23,017 nt of DNA, from NCBI GenBank assembly GCA_026417195.1, contig JAOADS010000010.1, positions 1-23,017 on the forward strand. Direction: 5' to 3'. The stretch comes from Ignavibacteria bacterium. Its GTDB lineage: Bacteria > Bacteroidota > Ignavibacteria > Tepidaquicellales > OLB5. Both the position numbers and the translations under genes were made by a program. Under the pieces are notes generated by a model that saw only the letters and a list, made by a program, of their open reading frames with translations, did no database searches and was not told the DNA's origin. This document shows positions 21,958 to 23,017 of this stretch, piece by piece (within the stretch, counting starts at the first letter, position 1; each line of letters begins with the position of its first letter).

Positions 21958-23017
21958 AGATCATAACACCAAGCATTAAAACTACAAACACAAGAATTGC
22001 AGACAAAAAGCCCATACCAAGAACAGATGTACCATAAGATGATCGGCCCGATGCACCTGTAACCTTAACTGTTCCTTTCATATACGGATGAGGTGTACAC
22101 ATATACTTATATTCTCCTTCATCTTCAAATATGAATTCAAAACTTTCTCCGTGCCCCAACAAATTTGATGAAAATGCCTGAGGTCCTCCTTCGTATGAAA
22201 CTACATTATGAATCCCGGCAAACTCCCCTTCCATGTATGTAAATACATCCTCATTTACCCATCTCACCTTAGTACCCTTAGCTATCTGAATAGACTTCGG
22301 ATAATATGAATTACCTATTATTTTTACCAACACTTCTTCAGTTTCAGGGCCGTAAATCTCTACTGGATCAACATCACGGCTGCCTGGTTCAAAAGGAGAA
22401 ATAATCCTTGTTACCTTCGATTTAAGAGATGCAAGCTCCTCTGGGGTTCTCACCGGACCATCTCCTAAAACAGTTACCGGTGTTGCAGCACTGTCATCAC
22501 ATACGAGTAAACCTATAGCACCTCTGTCTGTTGAACCTACAGCATGGGAAAGCATAAGATAAGCCCCTTCATCAGGAGGTACTCTGAACTCAACAACCCA
22601 TGAATCTGTAGGCCCGGCTGTAACGCTCTGCCCTCCTATAAAAATATTATCCGGATGTCCCTGCCAGTAAGCATAATCCCAGATTATCCCTACAAGATGA
22701 AATGTTGAAAGCAGATTAGGTCCGATGTTTAGAAAATATATTCTGACATAGTCCCCAGGTTTGGCTTTAATAGGTTCTTCAACATATCTGAATATTTTGC
22801 CGTTAAAAACTGTGTATAAAGGTTTCCCTTCAATAGCATCCTTTCCGTTTGTATAAAATTCATGCTGATTTAAGTAAATTTCAACATCAGGTGGTTTGTT
22901 TAATATAGTTTCAAGTTTATATTTCTTCTTAGGCTTGACAACCATCATGCCGTATTGCCCGAAAATAACATGCATTGGTATTGCATGACCTCCCGGAGCA
23001 CAGTGATACATATAAAC
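21935..23017 (-). CDS. nirK: NirK-type copper nitrite reductase fused to a C-terminal cupredoxin and membrane anchor (5' end missing)
   Basis: This reading frame runs off the window, so only the last 360 residues are seen. They begin at the type 1 copper motif YHCAPGG-x4-MHVIFGQYG (His5, Cys6, His16). His5 would be the type 2 ligand beside Cys6. STFHLVG (His107) matches catalytic His255 of Alcaligenes NirK, and MLSHAV (His158) matches type 2 ligand His306. Gln21 stands where Met150 is the usual axial ligand. After a linker, residues 233-320 form a cupredoxin with ligands His270, Cys307, His310 and Met313. Its loop CTPHPYM is like amicyanin CTPHPFM. Residues 333-353 are a membrane anchor, followed by Asp-Arg-Lys-Lys-Arg-Arg. 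NirK reduces nitrite to NO in the periplasm. A related non-NirK multicopper protein remains possible. Confidence 0.8.
   Translation of the reverse strand, partial: VYMYHCAPGGHAIPMHVIFGQYGMMVVKPKKKYKLETILNKPPDVEIYLNQHEFYTNGKDAIEGKPLYTVFNGKIFRYVEEPIKAKPGDYVRIYFLNIGPNLLSTFHLVGIIWDYAYWQGHPDNIFIGGQSVTAGPTDSWVVEFRVPPDEGAYLMLSHAVGSTDRGAIGLLVCDDSAATPVTVLGDGPVRTPEELASLKSKVTRIISPFEPGSRDVDPVEIYGPETEEVLVKIIGNSYYPKSIQIAKGTKVRWVNEDVFTYMEGEFAGIHNVVSYEGGPQAFSSNLLGHGESFEFIFEDEGEYKYMCTPHPYMKGTVKVTGASGRSSYGTSVLGMGFLSAILVFVVLMLGVMIYDRKKRR

Overview
The window looks like chromosomal DNA from a low-GC bacterium of the Bacteroidota/Chlorobiota/Ignavibacteriota group. The clues are a secreted repeat protein ending in a type IX secretion sorting domain (motif YPNPFNPTTKI), several promoters that fit the Bacteroidota -33/-7 pattern (TTG, 20 bp, TAnnTTTG), weak or absent Shine-Dalgarno sequences in front of most genes, and frequent TTG start codons. 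The genes suggest a facultative anaerobe that respires oxygen at low tension and reduces nitrite. The group assignment is inference from these traits.

Left part (1-9704), mostly + strand: an unknown lipoprotein, an overlooked 45-residue membrane protein, a YjbQ-family protein and a CopD-like membrane protein (90-1954); a minus-strand fatty acid hydroxylase (2030-2701); a NUDIX hydrolase and a secreted SH3-like protein (2783-4070); a TPR lipoprotein (4161-4859); a DUF58 protein and a large FG-GAP/VCBS repeat T9SS cargo protein (4909-7934); and an M3 oligopeptidase (8007-9704).

Middle (9711-14390), minus strand: a tight operon read as glycosyltransferase, nadD, lysC, dapB and a Yip1-family membrane protein, with TTGA stop/start overlaps at nadD and dapB.

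Right-centre (14542-19428), + strand: an FNR-like regulator with a candidate [4Fe-4S] cysteine set, then a second CRP/FNR-fold regulator followed by a flavin-binding PPOX-like protein and a tandem UspA protein, closed by a clear terminator. Next come an SDR dehydrogenase, a TonB protein and a dicluster ferredoxin. Two near-identical sites with the CRP/FNR core TGA-N6-TCA lie upstream of the second regulator and of the SDR operon, so one oxygen- or redox-controlled regulon probably covers this block.

Right end (19434-23017), minus strand: the C-terminal part of a NirK-type copper nitrite reductase fused to an amicyanin-like cupredoxin domain and a membrane anchor, then ccoG, fixH and a TauE/SafE (DsbD_2-like) gene. 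The last three normally serve copper handling and assembly of cbb3 oxidase. ccoG is interrupted by one in-frame TGA without any change in length or frame. This is the sharpest anomaly in the window. I found no rRNA, tRNA, CRISPR array, insertion sequence or prophage gene.
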